A stretch of 5,618 nucleotides of DNA from Clostridia bacterium (GTDB lineage Bacteria > Bacillota > Clostridia > Oscillospirales > CAG-272), in NCBI GenBank assembly GCA_017629395.1, contig JAGBXH010000073.1, positions 1 through 5,618 on the forward strand, read 5' to 3'. Position numbers and translations under genes: made by a program. Below, piece by piece: positions 5,085 through 5,618 of the stretch. The notes beneath the pieces are model-generated. The model was not told the origin of the DNA. It did not search any database and was given only the letters and a program-made list of their open reading frames with translations. Every line of letters starts with the position of its first letter. Position 1 is the first letter of the stretch.

Positions 5085-5618
5085 ATGGAAAACGATCCTC
5101 ACTATTTAGCACAAGAAGAAGACCACAAGATACTGGATGAAAACGTGTTCTATATTGAGAACGAATACATCAAATTCGGTATCAATACCGCACTTGGCGG
5201 CACGGTCACCTATCTTGCCGAGCACGGCAAAAACAATTTGATCAACAGCTCCGACTGGGGCAGACAGGTGCAGCTTTCCTTTTATTCCGGTCCTGTTCCC
5301 TATCACCCCGAGGGCACGGAAATGGGAAAGAACTGGACGCACACCGGCTGGAATCCCATTCAAACGGGCGATTGCTTCTTTAATCGTGCCAAGCTGGTGG
5401 ACTACAAGGTGGAAGGAAATTCGCTGTACGTCAAGTGCATTCCCATGCAGTGGGCACTCAACAACGTCCCCGGTGACTGCACCTTTGAGCTTTGGTATAC
5501 GCTGGACGACAAAACCGTGAACGTGACCGCACGACTCAATAACAACCGCTCCGATAAGACGCAATACCGCGCTTGCGGTCAGGAGCTTCCCGCTGTTTAC
5601 ACCAATGGCGAATACTAC
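5085..5618 (+). CDS. Conserved protein of unknown function, probably beta-sandwich, 5' part only
   Basis: An open frame begins at the ATG at 5085, with AAAGGAG at 5071-5077 and a 7-nt gap, and runs without a stop for 178 codons to the window edge. No signal peptide is present; the first 20 residues are acidic and polar, so a cytoplasmic location is likely. The visible part alternates short beta-strand-like segments: VFYIENEYIKFGIN (21-34), GGTVTYLAEHG (38-48), SSDWGRQVQLSFYSG (55-69), GKNWTHTGWNPIQTGD (81-96), FELWYTLDD (134-142) and QELPAVYTNG (166-175). An opening strand followed by a GG-x-V-T-Y-L segment is reminiscent of galactose-mutarotase-like beta-sandwiches, the fold found in aldose epimerases and in accessory domains of glycoside hydrolases. 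That assignment is inference; no catalytic residue can be named. Its place behind alpha-galactosidase and deoC fits a sugar-related role. Confidence 0.85.
   Translation, partial: MENDPHYLAQEEDHKILDENVFYIENEYIKFGINTALGGTVTYLAEHGKNNLINSSDWGRQVQLSFYSGPVPYHPEGTEMGKNWTHTGWNPIQTGDCFFNRAKLVDYKVEGNSLYVKCIPMQWALNNVPGDCTFELWYTLDDKTVNVTARLNNNRSDKTQYRACGQELPAVYTNGEYY

Noticed and set aside
5106..5564. Leftward open frame opposite the last gene
   Set aside because: The rightward frame has a strong Shine-Dalgarno, follows deoC directly and stays open to the edge with a protein-like composition; the leftward frame has no supporting signals.

Overview
The window looks like chromosomal DNA from a low- to mid-GC Clostridia-type Firmicute, probably an uncultured gut or rumen lineage; no rRNA or other phylogenetic marker is present to prove it. 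The reasons are strong Shine-Dalgarno sequences (AAGGAG or GGAGG) before six of seven genes, sigma-A-type promoters at or near consensus with 17-nt spacers, a lipoprotein with a Thr/Glu/Pro-rich linker, and the sequence types of the aspartokinase, GH27 enzyme and small zinc-ribbon protein. No mobile element, CRISPR array, tRNA or rRNA is visible.

Layout. Positions 1-45 hold the first 15 codons of a leftward gene (possibly DUF1015). The 237-bp divergent region 46-282 carries its promoter, two related palindromes and a perfect-consensus rightward promoter for a complete aspartokinase gene (283-1608). A bidirectional intrinsic terminator (1648-1683) lies between that gene and a convergent leftward lipoprotein gene (1689-2795) encoding a secreted parallel beta-helix protein. 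A second divergent control region (2796-2977) carries near-perfect back-to-back promoters for the lipoprotein gene and for a rightward gene cluster.

The rightward cluster is a GH27 alpha-galactosidase (2978-4105), a small four-cysteine zinc-ribbon protein (4111-4365), deoxyribose-phosphate aldolase DeoC (4395-5060), and an unrecognised, probably beta-sandwich protein that runs off the right edge (5085-5618). Gaps are 5, 29 and 24 nt with no terminator between genes, so they probably form one transcript. The GH27 enzyme lacks a signal peptide and should act on imported galactosides; DeoC handles deoxyribose-5-phosphate. Why these two sit together with the other two proteins is not clear from the sequence.

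Most of the window is ordinary metabolism. The parts most worth a second look are the SD-less zinc-ribbon gene in the GH27-deoC cluster, the unrecognised last gene, the paired palindromes at 93-112 and 147-166, the inverted repeat over the lipoprotein -35 box, and a hairpin at 1619-1640 that may be part of a dispersed repeat. I found no convincing new defence or mobile system.
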